Assembly (NCBI RefSeq): GCF_901000735.1
Contig: NC_081550.1
Span: 2,686,669 to 2,750,668, forward strand
Length of the DNA: 64,000 nt
Direction: 5' to 3'
Origin: Corylus avellana
Taxonomy: Eukaryota; Streptophyta; Magnoliopsida; Fagales; Betulaceae
Below are positions 1 to 12,800 of the stretch, piece by piece. Numbering within the stretch: position 1 is the stretch's first letter; every line of letters begins with the position of its first letter. A model generated the notes under the pieces. The model saw only the letters and a program-made list of their open reading frames with translations, made no database searches and was not told where the DNA came from. The position numbers and the translations under genes were made by a program.

Positions 1-781
1 TGTCGTTCCAGAACGCCCTGACTCGACTGATGGTAGCGACGTCGTTGGACTCAACTTTCTTGTGTTTCTTGATCATCTTTTTCTTTGTCAACCGATCGTC
101 CGGCGAGGGTGACTCGAAATCCGGAGGCGCCCTCCGCCCTGGGATCCTCCTCTTTCTCCGTAGGGCAGCCTCGAACTCAGCCTTTACCTCCGCCAGGGAA
201 TTATCCTCTACAAGCCGTTTCCACTTGTCCCTCCTGTTCCCGCCTCCAAGAACGATGATCTGGCACTTGGATTTCTCTGTCAGGTCCACGATAACCTCCC
301 TCATCTTCTTGAGCCGCAAAGCCTGGACCGGGACTTCGTACCCTGGCTCCGTCGGGTTCTCGATCAGCAACGCGTGATCGCATTCTTGGACCACGGCTTC
401 GTACAAACCGGGGTCGTTTCGGGCGAGTTGGAAGAGCAAGATGGCGTGGAAGAGTGCGAAGGAGATGGTGTTCGGGGACAGCGCTATAGCTTGGCATGAG
501 GACTCGACGGCGTCGTTGAGGCATTCGAGTCTGCGGGTGGTAGAGTCGCAGAGCAACGCCGTTTTGTAGTGGATGAGGCTTTGGATGCTGAGCATAATCT
601 CCGGGTGGTGGGAAAGGATGGCCTCCACGGCTTCGGTGCTGTGATCCTCACTGCAGAGAATCCCGAGGGCAATAAGGCATTCTTGGGCCGTCGAAGTAGA
701 CACATCGAACGGTAGGGGATCGGTGGATGGCGAGGGTGCAGGGGATGGCGAAGCAGAGGAAGAAGAAGTTTCTGGGTCCAT
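1..781 (-). CDS. DUF627/TPR-like ubiquitin hydrolase-related protein, 5' part only
   Basis: An uninterrupted reading frame runs from an ATG at 781 to the left window edge, about 260 codons, with no stop, so this is the N-terminal part of a longer protein. The first 20 residues are rich in Ser and Pro (METHIONINE-DPETSSSSASPSP). Then comes a helical TPR-like region with CQAIALSPNTISFALFHAIL near residues 100-120 and EAVVQECDHALLIENPTEP near 135-155, followed by a Lys/Arg-rich stretch and a VRAFWND motif at the edge. This order matches what I remember of the plant DUF627/DUF629 'ubiquitin carboxyl-terminal hydrolase-related' family, whose C-terminal half carries a USP-like domain outside this window. 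The role of that family is poorly known, and catalytic activity cannot be judged here. The exon is GC-rich against its AT-rich flank. The start is the first ATG after the upstream AT-rich sequence. The open frame is certain; the family name is likely. Confidence 0.72.
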   Translation of the reverse strand, partial: MDPETSSSSASPSPAPSPSTDPLPFDVSTSTAQECLIALGILCSEDHSTEAVEAILSHHPEIMLSIQSLIHYKTALLCDSTTRRLECLNDAVESSCQAIALSPNTISFALFHAILLFQLARNDPGLYEAVVQECDHALLIENPTEPGYEVPVQALRLKKMREVIVDLTEKSKCQIIVLGGGNRRDKWKRLVEDNSLAEVKAEFEAALRRKRRIPGRRAPPDFESPSPDDRLTKKKMIKKHKKVESNDVATISRVRAFWND

Positions 782-1061
782 TTTCTTGGAGGGAATCGCA
801 GGGACTTCGATTTTTAAAAGAATGGGTGGATCATGGATGCCGTGGTGGGGTTAAATAGGTAATTTACTAATGAACTGATTCTCGTTTTCAGTTAGTCTCT
901 TTCGCGGGTTTTTATTCTTTCATTTTTCGTTAATTCAGAGTCTGTTTTTCTTTTCTTTTCTTTTTTATTAATTAATTTAGCATCAATTTGGATGCTGCAT
1001 TGCTGCCTGTCGAGAAATAGAAATTCATTAAAAACTTTGTTTATTGCAATTTTTCTCACTC

Positions 1062-1064
<3 letters not shown>

Positions 1065-1097
<33 letters not shown>
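1065..1097. repeat. (TA)n microsatellite
   Basis: A pure TA dinucleotide run of about 33 bases upstream of the DUF627-like gene. Similar runs occur at 6126-6155 and 6308-6338 inside intron 1 of the first ABCG gene. Confidence 0.95.
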
Positions 1098-1100
<3 letters not shown>

Positions 1101-1214
1101 TTGTTTCATCATAAATTATTGATCTCATCATTTTATGGATATAAGCACACATATTACCAATTTATCGTCAAGGGTGGTGATTCAGTAGTCTTAGGTTTAA
1201 TCCACAAGTAGTTG

Positions 1215-1670
1215 GGTAAATAACCGCCTCGTCAACCGCTAATCACTTAGGTAGTCGGTTATTAAAAATTACTAACCGCCTAAAGAGTTGGACAAGGCAG
1301 TTATAACCGCTAACCGCCTACCTTTATATACAATAATATAAATATAAATTAAATATTTTATATTAATAAATTTTATAATAAAACATCCAAAATGATGTCG
1401 TTTTGGTGTTAAACACCAAAACGGCATCGTTTTGGAGGGAGAAACAAAATTTTAAAGCCCAAAATGTTTTTTATATTAATAAATGTATTTTTTTATTAAT
1501 AAATGTTTCCAAAATGTTCCATATTTTTTGGAACATTTTGGCCCAAAACAATTAAAATAAGCCCAAAAAATAGGCTCATTGACGGCCCAAAACATTTAAA
1601 AAGCCCATATAAAAAAAGCAGTTATAAAACCGCCGGTTATTAGGTTGGATAACCACTAACCGAGACATAA
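1215..1670. mobile_element. hAT-like non-autonomous element remnant
   Basis: The block begins and ends with clustered copies of the short motif AACCGCCTA/CTAACCGCC (for example near 1221-1320 and 1628-1665). Such clusters are typical of the subterminal regions of plant Ac/hAT elements. The centre holds an inverted repeat with arms 1391-1410 and 1412-1431 that differ at two positions. No transposase frame is present. Assignment to hAT rests only on the subterminal motif; ends and target duplication were not resolved. Confidence 0.4.
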
Positions 1671-1984
1671 GTTCAACTCCTGCAATGGAAATCCTCATGT
1701 CTATTGGTGTAAACCGGATTGAGTCTCACATATGCCTCATTAGGGCTAAATCAACCTATGGATCACTTTGATTTGAGGGAATGTTTGCAATCTCGTTCAG
1801 GTAGAGAAACCACTCTGGTTGCCCGATCTACCCTTTTTTTTAATATAAAAAGGAAAAAAGAAAAAGAAAGCACATATGCATTAAGTTCATAGGTAAACAT
1901 ACAATTCTTTAAAAAACATTGTAACTCAACATGCCAAACATAGGACTCCAAGGTTTGTAATCAGAACAGTGTGAGTTGTTTCTT

Positions 1985-4900
1985 CTAAGTTATAGGGGAG
2001 TTGAGACCCTCCTGCGAAGAAAGTGAATGGAGATGTTGATGATGCCTCTTGGAAGGGAAAAGAGGGGTTTTCCTGAATGAAGGCCTCTTTTTGAGATAAT
2101 GTAGAGTTCTCTTGGTGTATAGTGTTCGGAAAAAGGGTGAAACTCTCTCCTTCAACTTGAGGATGGCAAAGAAGAGAAGTCTCATAGATATGAGAATGGC
2201 TACAATTGCACCCAAGTCCCACCACTTTGAATGATCCAGTTCAACACCCAGAATGCTTGTGAGGATAATTTCCCCTTTTATTTTTGCGCCTCCAGGTACA
2301 GAAGAATCAAACTCAAGGCCTATCATATCATTCTTGTATGCTCCCTGCGTTTTTCAGTATAAACATGCTCAATCCAATGCTTAGGATTATTAATGCCTTC
2401 ATATGATCTCTATGTTATTAGGTTCTGGTTAGCCATGTATGATGCACTGGAATTAATGCTGCATTTTAAAATGATAAGCCTCTCTTGGGTCAAGAAACTA
2501 TTTATTTGTTGGATTTGATGTACTTCAATCTAAGATTTTCTAATAAGTTATTGTTTAATCTTGCCTGTGTGCCTGGAAAATGAATCCTCAGAGTCATACC
2601 AATTGGTATTCTGCACTTGTTAAAAGAATTTTTTACTTGTAAGGTTGAAGATATGAAACATATAATTTAGTTAAACTACCTGTATTGCCCATGTCCCATA
2701 ATTGATGTAAGAAAGTGGATATCTCCAGAAAGGCTTGGGAAGATCAGGCAGCAACCGGAAGAACCCGGAGGTCATCGTCATAATTCCCTATACACAAAAT
2801 TTTATCAATGATGATAATGACATTGATTTAGTATTTAGCTGAAGAAGGAGAAGCTTAGCATGGATGATGAAGTTCAGTTTTCTTACTAAATATCCGGCTC
2901 CAACTATGAGCCCCATCAAGAAGTTAGGAACAAGTGACGCTATAATCATCATGGAGCTCTCTACCACCGCCACCGAGCTGAGAAGAAGGAGGCAGAAATA
3001 CGCAAAATTTGAAAATCCCGTCCGGAATTTCACCATGTAGTAAGTTATAGTTCCGGTAGCAAGTGACATCAGAGCCAAGAATGGGAAAGAAGAGAGGAAA
3101 TTGGACAGAATGTACACAGCAATCCCATAATGCCCATTGAGCCTTTCTCCATGGAAAACCTGTCTTAAGAAAAATCATTCATCAGACACAAGCTGGACTA
3201 TGTTAGTCTAACTTATCCTTGAAATATATGTATATTATTGCACCTTCATTTCTTCTATAAAGGATGGGAAGCCTACAATGGACATGAATGTCATAAAGCC
3301 AACTACATATCCACCACAAGCTGCACGTGCCAAGATTGAGGTATAACTTGTTCCAATATCAAAGAACATGGTACCAACGCATATAGATAAGGCTGTATAG
3401 CTTATAATCCTTAACCAGTAATACCCTACATCTCTAGACATGTTCACAATAGATCTGTGAGTCAAAGTTGAGAGTTGCTTCCACCAACTGGCTTGGCTCC
3501 CTCCTTTTCTCTCAATTGGAAGTCCTTCCTGCAGCATAAGTACTTGTTGATTATCTGTTTACAAGTAGCAAAAGTTGAACACACTTCTTGAACTTTAATT
3601 TGGCTAAGAATTTTGGTTATCAACACATCTCATAAATTCCCAATATCCCTTAAAAATTAATATCCTTTGCATCAAGTGTAAAATATGCTTTTGAGAAAAT
3701 GTATTTTATTGATACACTATACCCCCATCAACCCTTGCATTATGTACAAACATTTTTCTCTTCATTGATGCCACACAGGTACAAAACTCACCTTTAGGAT
3801 GGAAAATGGTAATGAATGTTAATAGCAAAAGAAAGTAGAAAAAGGGATAACTGATCATTTAAAAATACAACAGTGGAATATAAAATGCTTACAATAGATG
3901 AGATTTCTTGAATCCTTGTCCTTGCCCTTTTTGCATACTCTGACCACCTGTATTTCTCAACAAGCTTTGCTTTGATCTCCACTGCTGCCAAGGTAATCAA
4001 AGGATCTGACGATTCTTGGATTTCCTGTAATAAAAGGAAGGGAAGATTTAGTGACCATAAGTTTAATTAAAGACAGCATGCATGCCAAAATTCTAAGTTA
4101 CAATATGCATTTATTCAGCACAAGTTTGAAGGACATATGATGCTTAAAGGTCTTACATGTTTTGTCTGGTTGATGGTGTTGAAATAAGTGGTAAAAATGT
4201 GTCTCTTAAAGCATATTGGCAAGCTTTTGAGATCTTGTGATGTTAGTTTTAAGAGAAAGAGCATATAATTAAATACTATGACAGTAGAAGTGTGACCGCA
4301 TACGTACACGTATTCCGCGAGATTCCAAGAAAGACTTCTTCACTACGTCAAAGTCTGAATTGATACAACGGAGAAAGTGATCGGAGGGATTTCTTCGACT
4401 TGGACATGGAAATCCCGATTTAGCAAAGAACTGCAACATTAATACATGAAAATTTAACTTTCAGTTTAGTTTTTAGGATTAAGTTTTAACATAACAAAAG
4501 TATTGATGGATAGAGAAAAACCACAAGGCATGTTCACAGGAAAATGAGTCATTGCTTGTGATAGTTTGTACCTCAAGGGACAACTTTGCTGCTCCAAAAT
4601 ATACTGTTTGACCACCAGAAAGTAGAAAAAGATCATCAAAGAGTGCAAACACCTCACTACTTGGCTGATGGATGGAAGAGATAACTGTTCTGCCACCATG
4701 AGCAATATTTCTAAGAGTTTGAACAACAAAGAATGCTGAGGCACTGTCAAGGCCACTTGTAGGTTCATCAAGAAACAAGAGGCTGGGCCTTGTGAGGATT
4801 TCAAGTGCAATGCTTAGTCTCTTCTTCTCCCCTCCACTTATACCTCTCAAATGCCAGTTTCCAATCAGCCCGTCTGCGCAATCTTGCAGACCCATTTCTA

Positions 4901-6122
4901 TAATGGTTCCCTCTACAATGCCATTAATCTCTTGTTTGGTCATGGTAGTTGGAAGCCTCATATGGGCTGAGTAAGTTAAGGTTTCTCTAATTGTTAATGT
5001 TCCCAACAATATATCTTCTTGGGTCATATAAGCCTGAAATTTTCAACAGCAAAAAAAGAAGAAAAAGTATTTGAAGAGAAATTGGTCAAAGAAGTGGCCC
5101 TTATATGATTGCACAAGAAGAAATTTGAACAATTTTTCATTGTATCACTGGATTCAGAACTGAAATGAGAAGCATGGAACTATTTCGGGTTTCTATAATC
5201 ACTATGTAAATTCTAATGCATATATGAACACATTCATGGATGTATGTAAATAAATAACTTACAAGAACACCATAGTCTAGTCTCCCCTTCCTCCCATTAA
5301 GAAGAACATTTCCAGACATGACAGTGTTTCCTGAGAGCCTACCTGCAAAAGCTCAAGGATCATTAATTTACCACAACAAAGTATGAATATAGCAAGAACT
5401 AAATTACACAAATTAGCCATCAAGTAATCAATTGACAGCTCTTGTCCAAAGTAAAACCCTAGCTAAAACCCTCTTTTATTTTGTAATTAAGTTAATTACT
5501 TAACTCTTTTGTGCTGGATATATAATCTAGAAATTATCTACTAATTAGCCTCTTAAACTAAACTGCCAGCACCCATCAAGTGGTGAAAATTTCAAATGCA
5601 TTTGGCCTAAGCTTGGACTAACACACGAAACAATGTGTCAAACTTTTCATGCTAATTTTATTAAGCATTCATCCTTTTTCTAGGGACTTAGTTTTATTTT
5701 TCTACACTTGAAGAAACAAGGTGGTTTAAAAATTGCTCGTCTTGGTGACGTGTTGAGGTTTTGCTTCATTCACATGATTTGTGTGTTTCTGCATAATGCT
5801 AAATTCCACGTGCTGCAGTAAATGCACATTTCCCTCTATCTCACGAAACTTCATTGACATTAAATGCATTCTTTTGATATTATCAAACAATTTTCATAGA
5901 GACAGTTTGGAATATTGTTTCTTTTTTTAAAGAAAAAAGTTGGGTTAGACCATTAGAATGGAACTAAAAATTAATAAGATCTAAAAGATAAGCCAATTAA
6001 AAGATGAAGTTACTTGCATGACCTACATAACTTCATAGAATGGGAATAAAGTATAGGAAGGGAAGGGTTATATGTTTTGATAATGCAGAAAAATGATGGA
6101 GAGTTTATTAGACTAAAAGTTT

Positions 6123-6158
<36 letters not shown>

Positions 6159-6304
6159 CAAGTCTTTCACTGCCTGCACTTGAGGAAGATCCTGCTGCCT
6201 CAGTTTTTGGTGCAAATTAAAATGAGAAAGGAAAAAAAAGAAAAGAAAAGAGAATAAAGTAAAAGTATTCAAGGGTTATGAAACGGTTTTTCTTTTTCTT
6301 TTTC

Positions 6305-6342
<38 letters not shown>

Positions 6343-6763
6343 CTCTAACAAGCCGTCAACTTTCAAGGGGAAGAAAGATCGTCATATTAAGACTACAATA
6401 ATATGTTATAAGACCAAGATATGCTTTACAAGAATGTTTTGTATGTGTCATGATCATTAACTTGGAAAATCGATCAAGATGAACATGCTTTAATTGTTCA
6501 TGCATATCAATGACAGAGTCACTTCCTTAGAGAGAGAGAGAGAGAGAAAGAGAACCAGCTAAAGCATCAAGAAGGGTGGATTTCCCAGAGCCAGAAGGAC
6601 CCATAATAGCCATGATCCTGCCAGGTTCAGCATACCCACTGAGCCCATCAAGCAATCTCCTGGTGTGTCCATCTCCAAAGTTTGGGAGCACAACACTAAG
6701 ATCTTGCCATACCAAGTGCATTCCCCTCTCACCACTAACCTCCCCTGTTTCCATACTACACAT
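1985..6763 (-). CDS. ABCG half-transporter, copy 1 (ABCG12/15-like), nine exons
   Basis: Half-size ABC transporter of subfamily G, with the nucleotide-binding domain before the membrane domain. Coding exons on the minus strand: 6556-6763, 5263-5342, 4572-5033, 4308-4430, 3893-4024, 3244-3528, 2887-3159, 2680-2787, 1985-2344. All junctions are GT-AG and keep frame, giving 676 residues. Visible motifs: Walker A GPSGSGKS (about 55-62), Q-loop TQED (100-103), signature ISGGE (161-165), Walker B LLFLDE (181-186) and the H-loop His in SSIHQP (218). About six membrane segments follow residue 380. The C-terminus [11 protein letters not shown] is typical of the ABCG11/12/13/15 clade, which exports wax, cutin or sporopollenin precursors across the plasma membrane as dimers. 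An ATG at 6754 is an alternative start. Intron 1 carries two (TA)n tracts. The substrate cannot be read from sequence. The second copy lies about 3.1 kb away at 9896-16918. Confidence 0.93.
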
Positions 6764-7235
6764 ACCCAACAAAGGTTCTTAAGTTTCAAGTAAAGAAAGC
6801 CAACAAGAGAGCTGCAGGGAATACAAAAAACAAGGTCATCAAATAGTTATAAAGTAAAGGCTGCTATAGCCTATGGGTCAGTAGGTTTAATCAGCAAAAC
6901 CAAACAACAAAAGGAGACGACAGAGTATATTAAGAAGAGGGTAGTCTTTTACGTCTAGCATGGTTGGTCTAATGACTGTGAAGGCATCTTTGGTCACTGG
7001 TAAAATAGTTAATGGAGGCAGTAACTGAGCTCACCAAACTGCCATCAATGCCTTTTCATAATGATTGATGAAGCTGCAGTAAAGAGACACTCAGAGTGAG
7101 ACATGTTGATCCTACTAGCCTACCTATCATGATTTAAAAAAGCTCATTACTAAGTACACAGTTCCTAGCTACTCCACTGCAGGCCTGGCATCTTCAAGCA
7201 TTTCACTCCAATAATCCTTTCTTAATCTTAATTAT

Positions 7236-7370
7236 TTAGAACATTTTCGAAATTGCGTCGAGAAAAAAAACTTTTAGCTTCAGAAAAAACTTCATTTTTA
7301 AGTTTTTTTTGAACTTTTAAAGCCTCAAAATACTTTTTAAACTTCTTAACGCAATTCTAAACAGGCCTTT
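7236..7370. mobile_element. Small MITE (PIF/Harbinger-like family)
   Basis: The two ends are inverted copies of each other: the left has CGAAATTGCGTCGAG and the right, read in reverse, has AGAATTGCGTTAAGAAG after AAAGGCCTGTTT. The family resembles the larger elements at 26053-26281 and 29134-29366, which share the GCCTGTTT-N-ATTGCGTT end. This copy looks shortened, and its target duplication is unclear. Confidence 0.5.
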
Positions 7371-8255
7371 AATCATCCATGCTTTCTTGGTTTGGTAGTT
7401 GCGAGGGCGTATCTGCGTGGGCATTCATGCATTGTTTTTGAATGGTTTGCCTATCATGGTAATGGCACTTAAATGGGGTGTACAGCTTGTGAGATGTGAT
7501 TGACTATATTGTGTGAAGTACTTGCACAAATGCCACGGAACCTTAAGGTAATTAAATTAATACACTGTTTTTTTTTTTTTTTTTCCCTTCTCTATTTGGT
7601 GAATTTTCCAAAAGTTTATGTACAATATAAGGCTATGATGAAGGTGAGCCCATTGCCCTTAAGCAGAACAGACACCATTTATAAAAAGAGAGGGGTGGAC
7701 CTAAGTTCAAGGCCGGCTCGATGTATTTTGAGGCCTAAAGAGATAAGTTTAATTAAGAACAATTTGTAACGTAAGTCTTCTATAATGGACGTTTTGGGGT
7801 TGGCTAGCCTTCGAGTATTTTTATTTTTGAAGATTTCTTCAAAAAGTTCTACTTCATTACCAAAATCTTTATGTTGATTGATTTTACGCTTTCTTGGATT
7901 TTGATTGAAAATTGATCATTTGCACTGTATGATGAAATTGACATTTTTCTAAATTGTTTAACTTGGGGTCTAAATCAGAATTTTCTTAAGGAATGAAAAA
8001 CTTTGCTGGCACTTATAGTCTGCAATCAATGAACTTGCCAGGAAACATTGAACTATGTAAGGTCATTGGCATACTATACACTACATTGAGGCATACCTAC
8101 CCACAATAATGCCATGATGAGTTGCAATTATAAAAATTATGAGTAACACTTTTGTACTATTGTCATGTAGCTAGATGGCGTGACAATAACTTTCAGCCCT
8201 TAGATTAGCACATAAAAAATAAAATAAAATAAAAACTAGGTGTGCATCCAAGAGT

Positions 8256-8425
8256 GATGATATACATCACACGGGCGTGAATGAACAGTCATGCATGCCC
8301 GTGTTTATTTTTTTATTTTTTTTAATAATTAAAATATTAGAATATAATATTTTAATATTTTAAAATATGAAATCACACAGGCGTGCATGACTGTTTATGC
8401 ACACCCGTGTGATATATATCATCAT
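8256..8425. mobile_element. MITE with about 50 bp terminal inverted repeats
   Basis: Arms at 8256-8304 and 8375-8425 are inverted copies with a few mismatches. Both contain the GATGATAT-N-ATCACACGGG stretch and a second GCATGC/GCACGC block. An AT-rich centre of about 70 bases separates them. There is no coding capacity. The flanks share the short word GTGCATCCAA in direct orientation (near 8242 and 8429), which may be a target duplication. Confidence 0.65.
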
Positions 8426-9895
8426 TCGTGCATCCAATGACTATTTTTATTTCTATATCATCCAATTATATGACAATTGTATATGAATCTACTAAATAAA
8501 ATTATTCATAAATTGATTAAGGGAACACTTAGGAAAGAAATACCTAGGAATAGGCTTTGGCATTTGTAACTCATTCCTTAAATTAATCAAATGCTTAGCA
8601 AGAATATAAAAATGAAGCAAGTAATTAAATTGATGTCATTATATTTCTTGTTGAGGAAAGAATCACATTGCTTCCCAAGAAGATGTAATCATCCATATTC
8701 AGAGCACATTCTTTAGCAAAGTCGACCACTTCCAATCTTGTTTTTGGAAGCATTCTCATAAGATCTTCCATTCTCTCTTCCATCCGGATCTAGAGTGTGA
8801 AAGTTCCTCCCTTTAACCATTTTCAAGCATTTAATTAGGGAAAAAAAAAAAATGAATGACTCCGGACTGGAGTGAGAGACCAAGATACTTTATCATAAGT
8901 GAATTACGGAGACAGATTGAACTCAAAATTTAATTATTTAATTAATATTTTAATATTACCTCCATATATTATATAATAAGAAGCCTAATTATATAATTTG
9001 TATTATAGGATTATAGTAAATTATGTGTAGCTTTAACTGGTCATTTAAGCTTATAATGTTTGAGCAATATCGATGTTGTAGTAGTATATACACAATTTCG
9101 GTTCATTATCAAACCATTTTGACACAATCAGAATCCTAATTTTTTATAAAAATAAAAAATAAAATAAAAAATCACCATGATCCACATACCAATGCTGATT
9201 TATAATTAATTGATATATTTTTCTTGATATTATTGGTCTAACAAAGTTTTCTTTTAACTCGGTTTATTAAATTGACGGCCATCCTTAGAGCATGTGATTC
9301 TTACATGCAGCATTAAAGGAACTTCCTCCAGAAACCCTATCCTTATTAACCACACCCGCTACTACTTAAAGATGGGATAAAAGAAACCAAAATACACTTT
9401 TGGAAAATAGAATTTGATCAGCTTTTTTCATTTTCATTGCTGAAATTTAAATAGTTTCAGTTTTATAACCTTGAACAAATTAAAAATTTGTAATTAGTCC
9501 TGCATGCCAAGTTCTATAACAGTGCTACATCAACCTTTGATCAGCCACATGCACATCCCAATTTCTGCAGATAGACAAAGGACAACATTGTAAACCCATA
9601 CATGTCTTCATTGAGTGTGTCTTCGAAATAATAATGACAGACACACAGTAAATACAAGCTTGGAAGATTCTGAAAAAAAGCAACACAAGCTGGCCAGTGT
9701 CCCATATATGTTGACATTTCTTTTCTGAATAAGAAAGAATACCAAACAATATTTATATATAAATCCCACATAAACTTTGTACTGTTGGCTTCATTTGTTT
9801 ATCCTTGAGCAGTAGCTACAAAATAATGACATAATAGTTAAGATTGCACCATAAAATCTGTGGCTTGTAACTCAAATTTTAGTTGGTGCATGCTT

Positions 9896-12800
9896 CTAGT
9901 GCTGGAGAGGAGAATTAAGACCCTCTTGAGAAGACAGTGAATGGAGAGGTTGGTGCCTCTTGGAAGGGAAAGCTGACGGTATTTTCCTGAAAGAAGGCCT
10001 TTTATCCAGATGATGTAGGGCTCTCTTGTTATAAAGTGTCTGAAACAATGGGGAAGCTCTCTCCTTTAACTTCAGAGCGATGAAGAAAAGTAACCGGTAA
10101 AATAGAACAAGAAGCACTAGAGCAGCTAAGTCCCACCACTTGGAATGATCAATGGGCATGCGATAAATTGTTTCAATAACATCCTTGCCCTTCAATTTCG
10201 GGTCACCCGGTATTAGAGGATCGAATTCAAGCCCAATCAAGTCATTCTTGTAGGCACCCTAGACGTCCAATTGTTGTTAAAAATGAAATCATTCATCAGC
10301 CATGTGGAAGTAGGACTAATTATAAGATAAACTAATAATATCCTATTATAGTTGATGTACATTTTTTTATTTTTTCTGAGCAAATAATATACAGCAGCAA
10401 AATTTACTCAAAGAAACAGAAACAAAGGAAATATCATCCTAACTAGGGGTGTTATATCACTAATAGAGACCACAACAACAGGGGCAGGAATCAGAATGCT
10501 TCCACTAAGGACAGTGGAGGCGACCGACCCATATAGCAAGATTATGCATAGTTCAATTTGCAATGGTGATGAACTTTGCAAAGGCAAAGAGCCCAATCTG
10601 GGATGGAGAATAGATATCTGCAATCTTCAAATGAATGGTTTCAATTGATAATAGCATACAATCAACGTTGTTTTGAGTAAAGTACTGACCCTTTTTTTTT
10701 TTAGTGCTTAAAATGACTCAGACTGATAGTCAGTTGTATGTCTCAGAAAAATTTTCAGAGATCTAAATTTTTCTTTGGATGGAAATCATCTAACAAAACC
10801 AATTAAACCTTTCTGAGCTGCTTCTCTGACCTTATAAGAGAAACAATCTTTCTTATCCAACAGTCTGGTCCTTGAACACATATAGTTGTAAATACCAATA
10901 GCTTATATCTAGGAGGGAGAGAACTTTCTTTTTGAATGTTTGTTAATATGTATTGGGAAGTGTTTCTTGTTTTTTGTTTGAAAAAAGTATTCTGATGAGA
11001 CATAAAACATTTTTGAATGTTTTGTGTTTTGGATTGCTTGTTAATATTTTTGTTTTGAGAACAGAAAACAAAAGACAAAACAAAAACTTTTACAAACGTA
11101 GCTTTTTCAGGCTGATTTGATTTCGATTCATTTTCCATGTTCTATTTGAATTATTTCCCTGAAAATATTCTCTATTATCTATATTTTGGTCATGAGTCAT
11201 AATTGAACCCAATACCTCTCTCAACCCCATTAGATACCCTCTATTGCTACATTATGAGAACATTATTATGCTTGAGCAAAATATCCAAAATTTATTTCAT
11301 GTAGACTTACCTTTAGTCCCCATGAGCCATAACTGAGATAGGAAATTGGATAGCGCCAAAATGGCTTGGGAAGATCGGCCAGCAAGCGGAAGAAACCAGA
11401 GGTCAGCATGAAGATTCCCTGCCGAAACAATAAATAATGATGATGATGATGATGCCAACTCGGCATGCTCAAACCCAATGACAGAAATGAGAAGAAGAAA
11501 AAAATAGCATCTTGTCAAAGGCTTAAGACATGTTCTTACAATGATTCCCGCCCCTGCAATAATTCCCATCAGGAAATTTGGGACCAAAGAAGCTACAACC
11601 ATCATGAGGCTCTCTATAACCGAAATGCAGAGATATATATTAAGACTGTAGTAGATATAATGAGAAAACTCCGGTCTAAATTTCACCATGTAGAAAGTGA
11701 TAGTCCCTGTAGAAAATGCAATAGCAACCAAGAAGGGGAACGAAGAAAGGAAGTTGGATAGAATAAACACAGTTACTCCATAATACCCATTAAGCCTCTC
11801 TCGATAAAAAACCTGTTTCAGGGGAAAAAAAATTATCATGATGCTAAAGTGAGAGGAAGGAAAGTTCTCAATAGACATTTCCTCAATATAATATCATGAA
11901 TGGGATTGTTTACCTTCATCTCTTCAACAAAGGATGGAAAGCCTCCAATTGACATAAATGTCATAAACCCCGACACAAATCCACCACAGGCTCCACGGGC
12001 CAAGATTGATGTGTAGCCAGTGCCAACATCAAAATAGATAGTACCCACACATATAGATACAACAATATAGATCATTATCCTACACCAGTAATATCCCACA
12101 TCTCTAGACATGTTAACAGCTGATCTCTGCGTTAATGTTAAAAGTTGCTTCCACCAACTTGCTTGACTTGAAATTTTGTTTTCAAGTGCAAACCCTTCCT
12201 GCAAGAATTAACCCATTCATATTTGTTATAAGCAAGTTGTTAACAATTAAACATATCTGACATCACTCGATAACCACTAATTGTGTTATGTTAGTAAGAG
12301 TTGCTTTTGTACATGTTCTGGTGAAATTTTGTGTAGTATGGATCTCAGTATGCAACATGCACAACTCACTGTAGGAATTGAAATGCATAGCCAAGTTGGA
12401 ATACTTACAATGGTTGATAATGCTTGAATCCTATTTCCTGCACTTTTTGCATATTGTGAGCGCCTGTATTTCTCAATAAGCATTGCTTTGATCTCTGCTG
12501 TAGCCAAATTCGTGAAAGGATCTGATGAAGTTTGGACGTCCTATTATAAAAAGGCAGAGAATAAATAAATACTCCATTCATTCAATCCATCAAGCCAAGA
12601 TCCAGATATCCAATAGAAGGCCCCAGTGATGAAATTTACTTATTCATTTAGAAAAAAAAAAAAAGATGAACAAGAACAAGAAGAGAAAGAAGTTTGAAGT
12701 TAAGTAGGCTTCTGGAGATGTTCAACAACTATGCATACAGAAAATAAGATGAGACATTTAAAGACATTTACTTCTAATTTTCACATAGAGAACCACAGAA

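Larger units (their letters stand above)
784..1984. other. Intergenic, promoter of the DUF627 gene plus repeats
   Basis: This stretch lies between the start of the DUF627-like gene and the 3' end of the first ABCG gene. It has no coding signal. It holds a (TA)n tract at 1065-1097 and a decayed DNA-transposon-like block at about 1215-1670. The rest is AT-rich. Confidence 0.6.
6764..9895. other. Intergenic between the two ABCG copies
   Basis: About 3.1 kb without a gene. It is the promoter side of ABCG copy 1 and the 3' side of copy 2. It contains two inverted-repeat elements (about 7236-7370 and 8256-8425) and otherwise AT-rich sequence with no coding signal. Confidence 0.65.

Noticed and set aside
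10803..11138. 111-codon minus-strand frame in intron 8 of ABCG copy 2
   Set aside because: It is low-complexity and lies in an intron bounded by good splice sites that keep the ABCG frame.
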